Source of the DNA: Bacteroidia bacterium
Lineage (GTDB): Bacteria; Bacteroidota; Bacteroidia; Bacteroidales; Paludibacteraceae
Assembly (NCBI GenBank): GCA_021152555.1
Contig: JAGKVE010000057.1
Location: 1 to 12,530 of the forward strand
Length of the DNA: 12,530 nt
Direction of reading: 5' to 3'
Shown piece after piece: positions 1 through 6,614 of this stretch. The notes beneath the pieces were generated by a model that saw only the letters and a list, made by a program, of their open reading frames with translations, had not been told where the DNA came from and ran no database searches. The position numbers and the translations under genes are program-made. Positions within the stretch are counted from its first letter, which is position 1; every line of letters begins with the position of its first letter.

Positions 1-71
1 ATACTTAGATGTCAAATCGACTGCAAAGATAATAAAAATAATTTAAATATACAACAAAAACCGACAAAACC

Positions 72-194
72 CTTTGAGTGCTTTAGGAGCCGTTGCTCCT
101 TGTACTAATTGCCACTAAAACCTGCTTGTAAGCAAGCTTCCAGACAGATTTTACTGTCAATTAGTACAACTCTACGAGTACAAAGCACACAAAG
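72..194. repeat. Nested multi-branched inverted-repeat element
   Basis: An outer 13-base inverted repeat (72-84 against 182-194, 12 of 13 paired, the mismatch at 77/189) encloses a fully structured interior. A 6-bp hairpin, AGGAGC-cgtt-GCTCCT, lies at 85-100. A perfect inner repeat, TTGTACTAATTG at 100-111 against CAATTAGTACAA at 158-169, itself encloses GCTTG-taag-CAAGC (124-137) and GACAG-attta-type loop-CTGTC (143-158). A small ACTC-tac-GAGT hairpin sits at 169-179. The pairing is seen directly; whether it acts as RNA, as single-stranded DNA or as a miniature mobile element with terminal inverted repeats is unknown. I see no convincing target-site duplication beside it and do not recognise it as a named RNA family. 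It ends 30 bases before the promoter of the glycosyltransferase gene. Confidence 0.7.
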
Positions 195-223
195 ACATAA
201 ACAGAAAAAACAAATCGTCGCAC

Positions 224-253
224 TTGAAATATCGCCATAACATACTATATTTC
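224..253 (+). promoter_or_regulatory. Candidate Bacteroidetes-type promoter of the glycosyltransferase gene
   Basis: TTG at 224-226 is followed after exactly 19 bases by TATATTTC at 246-253. The Bacteroidetes primary sigma factor consensus is TTTG, about 19-21 bases, TAnnTTTG, so this matches except for the last base of the -7 box and the first T of the -33 box. Transcription would begin near 260. That leaves too little leader for the TTG codon at 268 and favours translation from ATG 307. Confidence 0.5.
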
Positions 254-306
254 AATATTGTAGATAATTGGTTTTGGATTTTAATGGGACATACGTGATT
301 TGTGAT

Positions 307-1761
307 ATGAAAACAGATACATTTTTTCTTCCGGGGCGTGTGTGCTCCAGCAAGGCTATACGCGAGATAGCCTCAAAGGCGTCAGCGCCGTACACAATGA
401 TATGTCTCAAGCCCGACATCGAATGGGTTTATCTGGGGCAGGAACGCATGGTTCAAGTGATGGAAATGACAGGCGCGACGATGGTGTACAGCGACCGGTT
501 TCATAAAGTACAAAGGGACAAAGGACAATGTACAAAGGATAAGGCCGAATGGGTGATTAGCGAGGCACCGGTGATTGATTACCAAGAGGGTGCATTGCGC
601 GACGATTTTGATTTCGGGGCTGTACTGCTATGGGACACCAAGCGGCTCAAAGAAATAGCCGGACAGATGGAAACGGAGTATGAGTTCGCAGGGCTGTATG
701 ACCTGCGGTTGCGGGCCAGTGAGAGTACAGACCGCTGCGCTGACAGAATACAGAGTACAGACCGAATCTGCCATATTCCCGAGTATCTGTACTACGAGGT
801 GGAGAACGATACGCGCAAGTCGGGTGAGAAACTGTTCGACTACGTTGACCCGCGCAACCGGCAGGTACAGGCAGAAATGGAAGCATGCGTGACGGCTTAC
901 CTCAAGCGTATCGGCGCATACCTGAAGGCCGGCGTTTACCAGCCGCTTCCTGAAGCCGGAGACTTTGCTGTAACCGCGAGCGTCATCATCCCCTGCAAGA
1001 ACCGCGCACGTACAATAGCCGACGCCATCAAGAGCGCGTTGAGCCAGAGAGTGCGAGAGGGTTACTCGTTCAACGTCATCGTGGTCGATGACAACTCAAC
1101 CGATGGCACGGCAGAGGTTATTGAGAAATTAAGAGTACAGAATACAGAATACAGAATACAGACCGATAATGTTCCGGAACTGATATGTATAGCACAGGAC
1201 AAGAGTTGGCACGCGATAGGCGGCAACTGGAACATAGCTATTCATGACCCGCGTTGCGGCAAATACGCCATCCAGTTAGACAGCGACGACACCTATTTTG
1301 ATGAGACAACCGTACAGAAATTCATTGACGCTTTCGCCGGTTTAGAACCGGAGCAAGATAGCCACGCTGCACCGAAGTACGGCATGGTAATCGGGACCTA
1401 CCAGTTGACGAACATGGCGGGTGAAGTGTTACCTCCGGGCGTGATAGACCATCGCGAATGGACGGAAGAGAACGGCCGTAACAACGCCTTGCGAATCAAT
1501 GGTTTAGGCGCACCGCGCGGGTTCTATGTGCCACTACTTCGCACCATCAACTACCCTACTACCAAATACGGCGAGGACTACGCCGTGGGTCTGCGCATCA
1601 GCCGCGACTGGCCCATCGGGCGCATCTATGACGTAGTGTATAACTGCCGCCGATGGGAAGACAACTCGGACGCTAACTGCGATATCGTCGCCATGAACCG
1701 CAACAACTGGTACAAAGACCGCTTACGCACTTTCGAGCTGACGGCGAGAATTAAGAATTGA
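307..1761 (+). CDS. Family 2 glycosyltransferase with a degenerate N-terminal half
   Basis: Predicted 484-residue soluble enzyme that transfers sugar from a nucleotide-sugar donor, probably in cell-surface glycan synthesis; the acceptor is unknown. The catalytic GT-A domain starts near residue 222 with an SVIIPCKNR strand, followed by VVDDNSTDGT (259-268) and the metal-binding LDSDD (324-328). The first 200 residues resemble another GT-A-like fold without obvious catalytic aspartates (SDR near 62, DDFDFG near 97, EVENDxRKSGE). ATG 307 is chosen over a TTG at 268 because it fits the promoter and because recognisable family sequence begins there. Three loops are made of 7-base repeat arrays (residues about 67-79, 139-153 and 275-287), and the last residues, RIKN, come from a fourth. 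It is followed after 48 bases by the SpoIID-like gene. No membrane segment or signal peptide is visible. The fold is confident, the product is not. Confidence 0.85.
   Translation: MKTDTFFLPGRVCSSKAIREIASKASAPYTMICLKPDIEWVYLGQERMVQVMEMTGATMVYSDRFHKVQRDKGQCTKDKAEWVISEAPVIDYQEGALRDDFDFGAVLLWDTKRLKEIAGQMETEYEFAGLYDLRLRASESTDRCADRIQSTDRICHIPEYLYYEVENDTRKSGEKLFDYVDPRNRQVQAEMEACVTAYLKRIGAYLKAGVYQPLPEAGDFAVTASVIIPCKNRARTIADAIKSALSQRVREGYSFNVIVVDDNSTDGTAEVIEKLRVQNTEYRIQTDNVPELICIAQDKSWHAIGGNWNIAIHDPRCGKYAIQLDSDDTYFDETTVQKFIDAFAGLEPEQDSHAAPKYGMVIGTYQLTNMAGEVLPPGVIDHREWTEENGRNNALRINGLGAPRGFYVPLLRTINYPTTKYGEDYAVGLRISRDWPIGRIYDVVYNCRRWEDNSDANCDIVAMNRNNWYKDRLRTFELTARIKN
507..541 (+). repeat. Heptamer array 1, inside the glycosyltransferase gene
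   Basis: Five consecutive degenerate 7-base units of the form A-purine-G/T-G/T-A-C-A (examples AGTACAA, AGGGACA, ATGTACA). It encodes a hydrophilic Lys/Gln/Arg/Asp-rich loop between the SDR segment and the APVIDY segment. The same array, base for base except for A/G transitions, occurs in the next gene at 2259-2291. Confidence 0.75.
722..764 (+). repeat. Duplicated AGAGTACAGACCG motif inside the glycosyltransferase gene
   Basis: The 13-mer AGAGTACAGACCG is present exactly at 722-734 and again at 752-764, 30 bases apart, separated by sequence that contains GACAGAATACAG. It encodes a loop with two STDR peptides between the AGLYDLRLRAS and IPEYLYYEVEND segments. It shares its edges with the AATACAG array at 1132-1165. 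Confidence 0.75.
1132..1165 (+). repeat. AATACAG heptamer array inside the glycosyltransferase gene
   Basis: AGAGTACAG is followed by three perfect tandem copies of AATACAG (1141-1161) and then ACCG. The flanks are those of the 13-mer at 722-734 and 752-764, which can be read as the same array with no AATACAG copies. It encodes about 11 polar residues between the helix after DDNSTDG and the next strand. Three copies (21 bases) keep the reading frame; loss or gain of one copy would shift it. Confidence 0.8.
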
Positions 1762-1821
1762 GAGTTCTTAGCCCCGAGGGGGCACGATTATTTTCGACAA
1801 GCGAAAATCTTGAGAATTAAG
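1749..1821 (+). repeat. AATTAAG/AATTGAG heptamers and two hairpins between genes
   Basis: Units AATTAAG, AATTGAG and AGTTCTT (1749-1769) end the glycosyltransferase frame and carry its TGA stop (1759-1761). A similar TTGAGAATTAAG (1810-1821) carries the TTG start proposed for the next gene. Between them are two perfect hairpins: GCCCC-gag-GGGGC (1771-1783) and ATTTTCG-acaag-CGAAAAT (1790-1808). There is no following T-run in the sense direction, so I do not call a terminator. The hairpins may affect translation of the downstream gene, whose start lies next to the second stem. Confidence 0.55.
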
Positions 1822-2880
1822 GTCGGGATATTGACGGCTCCGAAAATTGATTTCGAGCAGCGCGAGCACACGTTTGTACTAAAGAACGTGCGTATCGGTA
1901 TCGGTTTTCATTGGGACCGATATGAGAATCAGGAGTTCCAAGGGGAGCTGGAGATAAAGCGCATCCAAAATCCCTGCGTGCAAGGAGGGGAGCCCTGGGA
2001 GGTAGCCGTCAATACCATAGATTTAGAGGATTATCTATGCTCGGTTATCAGTTCCGAGATGAATGCCAACAGTCCTATGGAGCTGCTCAAAGCGCACGCT
2101 GTCATCAGCCGGAGTTGGGCTATACGCGCCATGCAGCATCCGAACCATGAGGGTTACGATGTATGTGCAGACGACCATTGCCAGCGTTACGAGGGTTTGC
2201 ACCGCATGAACGAGCGCGCCGTAGAGGCAGTACGTGCGACCAAAGGACAAGTCCTGACAAGTACGAAGGGGCGAAGGACGATGTACGAAAGCGGAAAGAC
2301 CGCAGAAGAAATTTGCGACTGCCGATACCATAAGTGTTGCGGAGGCAAAACGGAGGTATGGCGGACATGCTGGGAGGACATTGACGTGCCTTATATCCAG
2401 TCCGTCAACTGCGATTATTGCAAACAGCCGTCGCCGGATATTTTGCGCCTTGTGCTTAATGACTATGACCAAGAGACGAAAGATTTCCGGGACTGGGAAG
2501 TACACTATACCGATGAAGAATTGGACGCGATTATTGCCCAGAAATCGGGTCTTGATTTCGGCCATATCACTTCATTAGAGCCCCTTCACCGCGGAGCGAG
2601 CGGCCGTATAGACAGTCTGCGGATAACAGGTACAAAACAAGCAGCGGTTATCGGCAAAGAACTGAAAATCCGCCTATGGCTGAGCCGGTCGTGTCTATAC
2701 AGTTCATGGTTCGATGTATCCCATACGGACGGGAGATGGACGCTGCGCGGGCACGGATGGGGCCACGGCGCCGGACTATGCCAGATAGGCGCAGCGGTCA
2801 TGGCATCAGAGGGAAAAAGTTATCAAGAGATTCTGGCCTACTATTATGCGAACAGCCGACTTAGCACTGCAGCGCAATAA
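1810..2880 (+). CDS. SpoIID/LytB-domain protein (putative peptidoglycan lytic transglycosylase)
   Basis: Predicted 356 residues. The SpoIID family cleaves glycan strands of peptidoglycan with a catalytic glutamate; here that is probably E83 in CSVISSEMN, followed by the typical ELLKAHAVISRSWA segment. The family's C-terminal HGWGHGAGLCQIGA block lies near residues 316-330. A Cys/His-rich stretch (DDHC near 121-124, CDCRYHKCCGG at 169-179, then CDYC) resembles the zinc site known in clostridial SpoIID. No signal peptide is visible, which is odd for a wall enzyme. No ATG lies before residue 84, so TTG 1810 is the only plausible start; the following RIKVGIL strand fits the family. A repeat-derived insert (about residues 150-165) separates GQVLT from the CDCRY block. 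The 3' end overlaps the methyltransferase gene by 35 bases, suggesting translational coupling. Family confident; lytic activity inferred. Confidence 0.85.
   Translation: MRIKVGILTAPKIDFEQREHTFVLKNVRIGIGFHWDRYENQEFQGELEIKRIQNPCVQGGEPWEVAVNTIDLEDYLCSVISSEMNANSPMELLKAHAVISRSWAIRAMQHPNHEGYDVCADDHCQRYEGLHRMNERAVEAVRATKGQVLTSTKGRRTMYESGKTAEEICDCRYHKCCGGKTEVWRTCWEDIDVPYIQSVNCDYCKQPSPDILRLVLNDYDQETKDFRDWEVHYTDEELDAIIAQKSGLDFGHITSLEPLHRGASGRIDSLRITGTKQAAVIGKELKIRLWLSRSCLYSSWFDVSHTDGRWTLRGHGWGHGAGLCQIGAAVMASEGKSYQEILAYYYANSRLSTAAQ
2259..2301 (+). repeat. Heptamer array 2, inside the SpoIID-like gene
   Basis: Six degenerate 7-base units, such as AGTACGA, AAGGACG and ATGTACG, run from 2260. Positions 2259-2291 align without gaps to 506-538 in the glycosyltransferase gene, with 27 of 33 bases identical and all six differences A/G transitions. 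The reading frame relative to the repeat differs between the two genes, so the similarity is at DNA level and does not reflect shared protein ancestry. It encodes a Lys/Arg-rich insert in a loop. Confidence 0.75.
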
Positions 2881-4051
2881 ATACAAACACCTGTCCGATG
2901 ACGAGTGGCACTGGCTACTCCAGCAGACAGAAGGCCGTGAGCGGACGGCAGACAAACTGCCCACCTTTGCAGCCATGAAGGACTGGTGGTATCCGGTCCG
3001 GCTTTCTTGTGAGCAGTGCTCTTCGGAAGCTACCGCGCGGTACAAGAAGTCTATAGTTGAGAGTTTAGCGTTGATAGGAAAGAGACGTTTCGCGGATTTG
3101 ACAGGCGGATACGGCGTGGATACCTATTTCCTGAGCGATATCTTCGCGCACACCGACTATGTGGAGCAGAATGACGAGCTATGCCGGATAGCAGAACACA
3201 ATTTGAAGGGACCTCTCACTACCTCCCAAAAGGGGAAAGAGATAAGCATACACCACTGCACAGCAGAAGAGTTTTTGCAAACAGCAGGGCAGTATGATTT
3301 GATTTTTGCTGACCCTGCGCGGCGTGACAACCATGGCGGAAAAGTATTCCGGCTGGCAGACTGTACCCCTGACGTAACAACGTTGCTCCCCACCCTTTTG
3401 ACACATCTGAATTCCGGCGGGCATATCATGCTGAAATTATCACCCATGCTTGACATATCCCAAGCGCAGAAAGAATTACAGGCAGCCATAGAACCGTCCC
3501 GAGAAGAGAGAATTGCATGGGAAGCGCACGTTGTGGCAATCAAGAACGAGGTGAAAGAAGTGCTGCTGACAGGGCGAAAGACAAAATCCGAGAGTCACGA
3601 ACTCACCATTACAGCTATCGACCTTGCCGAGCCGGAGAAAGCGTTTGTCTTCACGAGAGAGGAGGAGCAGGAAGCACGCAGCGCTCTATGTCATCCGGCA
3701 TTGGAGAGAGGTTATTTCCTATACGAGCCCAACGCAGCTATTCTGAAAAGCGGCGCATACAAGTTAGCCGGCGAACGATTCGGATTGCAGAAATTAGACA
3801 TCAGCACCCACCTTTATACATCGGAGCGGCCGGTATATAACTTTCCTGGACGTATATGGCGAATAGAAACCATCTTCCCACTAACTACCGGACAGAAGAT
3901 TACGCACGCCAATATCATAACACGCAATTATCCGCTCACACCCGACCAAGTGAAGAAAAAACTGAAAATACGGGACGGCGGTGAAGATTATATCATCGGC
4001 TGCCGCGTGAACGGCAAACCGACCCTGCTACACACAAAGCGCATTCAATAA
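2846..4051 (+). CDS. Class I SAM-dependent methyltransferase with THUMP-like C-terminal domain
   Basis: Predicted 401 residues, cytoplasmic, probably an RNA methyltransferase. The Rossmann domain shows SAM-binding motif I, FADLTGGYGVDT (82-93), an acidic post-motif at VEQND (106-110), and DLIFADPARRD (151-161), in which DPARR takes the place of the DPPY/NPPY catalytic motif of amino-methyltransferases. The C-terminal part, from about residue 325 (TSERPVYNFPGRIWRIE onward, ending VNGKPTLLHTKRI), matches my memory of the THUMP-like domain found in Bacteroidetes enzymes of this type. The N-terminal 75 residues are helical. ATG 2846 lies inside the end of the SpoIID-like gene. The base modified and the RNA target cannot be read from sequence. 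The HIT gene follows after 22 bases. Confidence 0.85.
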   Translation: MRTADLALQRNKYKHLSDDEWHWLLQQTEGRERTADKLPTFAAMKDWWYPVRLSCEQCSSEATARYKKSIVESLALIGKRRFADLTGGYGVDTYFLSDIFAHTDYVEQNDELCRIAEHNLKGPLTTSQKGKEISIHHCTAEEFLQTAGQYDLIFADPARRDNHGGKVFRLADCTPDVTTLLPTLLTHLNSGGHIMLKLSPMLDISQAQKELQAAIEPSREERIAWEAHVVAIKNEVKEVLLTGRKTKSESHELTITAIDLAEPEKAFVFTREEEQEARSALCHPALERGYFLYEPNAAILKSGAYKLAGERFGLQKLDISTHLYTSERPVYNFPGRIWRIETIFPLTTGQKITHANIITRNYPLTPDQVKKKLKIRDGGEDYIIGCRVNGKPTLLHTKRIQ

Positions 4052-4073
4052 ACCAATATAAAACAACACTATT

Positions 4074-4505
4074 ATGTATTCAGATCCTAAAGACTGTCTG
4101 TATTGCCAGAACAACGAGACATTGCATAATCTCATGATTGAGATATGCCATCTGCGCGTGTCACGCGCGTTCTTATTCAAAGAGCAGACTTATCACGGCC
4201 GCTGTTTAGTGGCTTATGACAAGCACGTGAACGACCTTAACGAGCTGGAGGACGAGCAGCGAAACCTATTCATGGCGGACGTTGCAGACGTAACACGCGC
4301 CATGCAGAAATTATTTCATCCGGAAAAAATCAATTACGGTGCGTACTCCGACAAACTGAGCCACCTGCATTTCCATTTGGCCCCGAAATACGTTGACGGT
4401 CCGGATTACGGCGGCACATTCCAAATGAATCCGGGAAAAGTCTATCTGACAGAAGAAGAATATAATCAGATGGTTGCCGCTTTGCGAGCAGAGCTGTCAA
4501 AATAA
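4074..4505 (+). CDS. HIT-family protein (histidine triad nucleotide hydrolase/transferase-like)
   Basis: Predicted 143 residues, near the usual length. HIT proteins hydrolyse or transfer nucleotidyl groups through a histidine triad; here it is SHLHFHLAPKY with H97, H99 and H101. An N-terminal CLYC pair (C8, C11) resembles the zinc-site start of some HIT subfamilies, although the second half of such a site is not obvious. The conserved strand HGRCLVAYDKHVNDLNEL (41-58) precedes the triad. The natural substrate is unknown. The gene ends the plus-strand block, and its last 40 bases overlap the end of the convergent endonuclease III gene. Confidence 0.9.
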   Translation: MYSDPKDCLYCQNNETLHNLMIEICHLRVSRAFLFKEQTYHGRCLVAYDKHVNDLNELEDEQRNLFMADVADVTRAMQKLFHPEKINYGAYSDKLSHLHFHLAPKYVDGPDYGGTFQMNPGKVYLTEEEYNQMVAALRAELSK

Positions 4506-5122
4506 CGGCAGAAAGGTGTCAGTCCGCAGGCTTCACAACGGGGCTTGCGGGCCTGGCATACATATCGTCCATGGAGTAAAAGCCAGTGATGCGCCTTGGG
4601 GATGATATCCGCAGGTATGTATTTGACGAGTTGTTTTTCCGTCTGTAACGGATTTTTGCTATGCGTAGTCAACCCGAGCCGTTCGCTGACGCGGAAGATA
4701 TGTGTATCGACAGCCATGGTCGGCTGATTCCATATGACGGCACAAACGACATTCGCTGTTTTTCTGCCGACACCTTGCAATGTTTGCAGATCCTCAATAT
4801 TATCGGGCACCTCTCCATGATAGACCTCTATAAGGCGTTTTGCCATGGCGACCAAGTGTTCGGCTTTAGCGCGCGGGTAACTAACTGATTTGATATATTC
4901 GTAAACGTCATTGACATTGGCGCCGGCCAAGGCCTCCGGCATCGGGTAAGCCTCAAAGAGCGCAGGTGTTACCATGTTGACACGTTTATCGGTGCATTGC
5001 GCCGAGAGCATAACGGCCACAAGCAGTTCGTACGGATTGCGGTATTGGAGTTCACTCTCCGCCACCGGCATATTCGTTTCAAACCAAGATAGGATATTTT
5101 CAAAGCGCTGTTTGGTTGTCAT
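4466..5122 (-). CDS. nth: Endonuclease III (DNA glycosylase/AP lyase)
   Basis: Predicted 218 residues. The enzyme removes oxidised pyrimidines and nicks at abasic sites in base excision repair. The helix-hairpin-helix LQTLQGVGRKTANVV (112-126) carries catalytic lysine K121, and AVDTHIFRV carries catalytic aspartate D139. The [4Fe-4S] loop is complete: C189, C196, C199 and C205 with the canonical 6-2-5 spacing. The early LLVAVMLSAQCTDKRVN block is also typical. ATG 5122 gives a normal N-terminus and lies 12 bases after the DUF4924 gene, so it is probably the last gene of the minus-strand operon. The final 12 or so codons overlap the convergent HIT gene; they come after the iron-sulfur cluster and are probably dispensable. 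Confidence 0.96.
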   Translation of the reverse strand: MTTKQRFENILSWFETNMPVAESELQYRNPYELLVAVMLSAQCTDKRVNMVTPALFEAYPMPEALAGANVNDVYEYIKSVSYPRAKAEHLVAMAKRLIEVYHGEVPDNIEDLQTLQGVGRKTANVVCAVIWNQPTMAVDTHIFRVSERLGLTTHSKNPLQTEKQLVKYIPADIIPKAHHWLLLHGRYVCQARKPRCEACGLTPFCRYFDSSARKAATI

Positions 5123-5134
5123 CCTGATATAATA

Positions 5135-5596
5135 TTATTTCGATATATCGATATCCCGATAAGTTTTACTTAGAAACTGCAGCAACTGTGTTGCCTGCTG
5201 CTGCACCGCCGCTGTTTCCGGAGTTATGTCACGCTTTTGCAAACGGAGCAGCATAATCTGGTATAACAGAATAAAACACGCCTCAATGTCAGTCATCGTA
5301 GGTCTGTCTGTTTTGGCTTTGAGAAGATTGAGCGACGGCTGTAGACGTATGATAGCAGCACGATAGAGCGCATCTTCATTCAATAGCTGCGCGTGCAGTT
5401 CTTCCAATTCGTTGAGAGCATTGTTCGCCAATTGCAGATGCCCGCTTTCAGCAATTCCCTCGCGGTGCATCATTTGATTGAGGTCATGCAACTCGGGCGT
5501 TGCCTCCGCCTGTTCCGGAAAAGCGCGCAAATAATCCTCCATCTGCCACAGATAGAGAATATACTCGGCGATATTGTTTTTTTTAGATTTCAGCAT
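5135..5596 (-). CDS. DUF4924-family protein of unknown function
   Basis: Predicted 153 residues, almost wholly helical, no signal peptide or membrane segment. The opening NNIAEYILYLWQMEDYLRAF and the Gln/Leu-rich helices that follow match my memory of DUF4924, a Bacteroidetes family without known function. ATG 5596 lies 7 bases after the S4 gene stop and gives a start close to the conserved NIAEY. Upstream in-frame ATGs at 5620, 5623 and 5656 would add up to 20 residues and overlap the S4 gene. The ATG at 5596 and the first codons lie in a 7-base repeat array, so the N-terminus may have been reshaped by the repeat. The gene sits between the S4 and nth genes in an apparent operon, which gives no clear functional clue. 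Confidence 0.75.
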   Translation of the reverse strand: MLKSKKNNIAEYILYLWQMEDYLRAFPEQAEATPELHDLNQMMHREGIAESGHLQLANNALNELEELHAQLLNEDALYRAAIIRLQPSLNLLKAKTDRPTMTDIEACFILLYQIMLLRLQKRDITPETAAVQQQATQLLQFLSKTYRDIDISK

Positions 5597-5618
5597 TCGG
5601 TATTCAGCTTTCAGATTC
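5584..5618. repeat. Heptamer array at the S4/DUF4924 gene junction
   Basis: Five 7-base units on the plus strand (TAGATTT, CAGCATT, CGGTATT, CAGCTTT, CAGATTC) belong to the same family as the arrays flanking tRNA-Gln. Read on the minus strand, the array encodes the last residues (ESES) and TGA stop of the S4 gene and supplies ATG 5596 of the next gene. Confidence 0.7.
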
Positions 5619-6023
5619 ATCATCCCAATCGTCAATCTCATCAAGGTAATTATCACTCATAAAAACCTCTATTTCGCGACGGTCTTTCTTTGTAGGCCTG
5701 CCCATACCACGGTCACGGGCTCCATTACCCGCCATGCGTGCGAGTTCGAGGAGTTCGAGTTGCTTGGGATCCGTACAGTCACGGAGATAATCTGGTACAA
5801 GTTTGGCACCGAGCCTGTTTTCAGAGAGTTGGAGCACACGATACGTATATGTGATGGGGCCTTTACGCACAGAGAACACATCGCCTACTTTGAATGTGCG
5901 GCTTGGCTTGAGCTGCACGCCACCCATGGTGATTCGCCCGTTCTTGCAGGCATCCGCGGCTATGCTACGGGTCTTATAGATCCGCATCGCCCATAAATAT
6001 TTATCTACTCGAACTTCACTCAT
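5604..6023 (-). CDS. RNA-binding S4-domain protein (Hsp15-like)
   Basis: Predicted 139 residues. The S4 fold occupies the N-terminus: VRVDKYLWAMRIYKTRSIA, then KNGRITMGGVQLKPSRTFKVGD, the classic S4 RNA-binding surface. A basic GRPTKKDRRE segment (about 108-117) follows, as in Hsp15-type proteins, and then an acidic tail (DEIDDWDDESES). Hsp15 relatives bind 50S ribosomal subunits carrying nascent chains after premature termination; the same role here is inference from family. Its ATG overlaps the pth stop by 4 bases (ATGA), so the two are translationally coupled, and both act on stalled or peptidyl-tRNA-bearing products. Its stop codon is formed by a heptamer repeat, so the acidic tail may differ between strains. 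Confidence 0.88.
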   Translation of the reverse strand: MSEVRVDKYLWAMRIYKTRSIAADACKNGRITMGGVQLKPSRTFKVGDVFSVRKGPITYTYRVLQLSENRLGAKLVPDYLRDCTDPKQLELLELARMAGNGARDRGMGRPTKKDRREIEVFMSDNYLDEIDDWDDESES

Positions 6024-6583
6024 TTGTTATTAAACTGGTTCATCGTCCTGTCAATGCCGGCAAGGCAGAAGGAAGGGATAATCTGAGAGGTCATTTTGAG
6101 GCGTTCGTCAATCTGCGTCTTCTCTGCATCAGTCCATTCTCCGAGAACGAAATTGATTTGTGTGCCGCGCGTAAACTCATTGCCGATGCCGAATCGCACG
6201 CGCGCATACGCGTCCGTTCCTAATACAGATTGTATATTGCCCAAACCGTTGTGACCGCCATTGGAACCCTGCTTGCGGATACGTATGGTACCAAAGGGAA
6301 GGTTGAGGTCATCGACGAGGACGAGCATATTCTCCACCGGTATCTTTTCCTGTTGGAGCCAATAGCGTACAGCATTACCGGAGAGGTTCATATAAGTAGA
6401 TGGTTTGAGGAGCACCATCTCGGCGCTCTTCACCCGGCATTTGGCAACAAATCCGTATCGTTTGTCCTCCCATTTGGCGTTGACCGACGCAGCGAATGCA
6501 TCGATCATCATAAATCCGATGTTATGCCGCGTACCGGCGTACTCGTCGCCAATATTACCCAAACCAACTATGAGATATTTCAT
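6020..6583 (-). CDS. pth: Peptidyl-tRNA hydrolase
   Basis: Predicted 187 residues, normal length. The enzyme frees tRNA from prematurely released peptidyl-tRNA in the cytosol. Diagnostic residues are all present: N10 in VGLGNIG, catalytic H20 in TRHNIGF, N66 in PSTYMNLSGNAV, D91/D92 in VLVDDLNLPFG, and N112 in SNGGHNGLGNI. The start is at the standard MKYLIVGLGN. It lies 122 bases downstream of the L25/Ctc gene, a common gene pair in bacteria, and its stop overlaps the S4 start by 4 bases. Confidence 0.97.
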   Translation of the reverse strand: MKYLIVGLGNIGDEYAGTRHNIGFMMIDAFAASVNAKWEDKRYGFVAKCRVKSAEMVLLKPSTYMNLSGNAVRYWLQQEKIPVENMLVLVDDLNLPFGTIRIRKQGSNGGHNGLGNIQSVLGTDAYARVRFGIGNEFTRGTQINFVLGEWTDAEKTQIDERLKMTSQIIPSFCLAGIDRTMNQFNNK

Positions 6584-6586
6584 ATC

Positions 6587-6614
6587 AGTAGAAAGCGGAA
6601 AGTAGAAAGACCTT
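6587..6614. repeat. AGTAGAA heptamer array just upstream of pth
   Basis: On the plus strand AGTAGAA, AGCGGAA and AGTAGAA run without a break (6587-6607), followed by AGACCTT. It begins four bases upstream of the pth start codon on the minus strand, so it probably forms the translation initiation region of pth. Confidence 0.6.

Noticed and set aside
268..306. TTG 268 as start of the glycosyltransferase
   Set aside because: It lies within a few bases of the predicted transcription start, and the extra 13 residues show no family similarity; ATG 307 fits better.
2035..2565. 176-codon open frame opposite the SpoIID-like gene
   Set aside because: It lies wholly antisense to a gene with clear family motifs; the open frame is a shadow of that gene's codon use.
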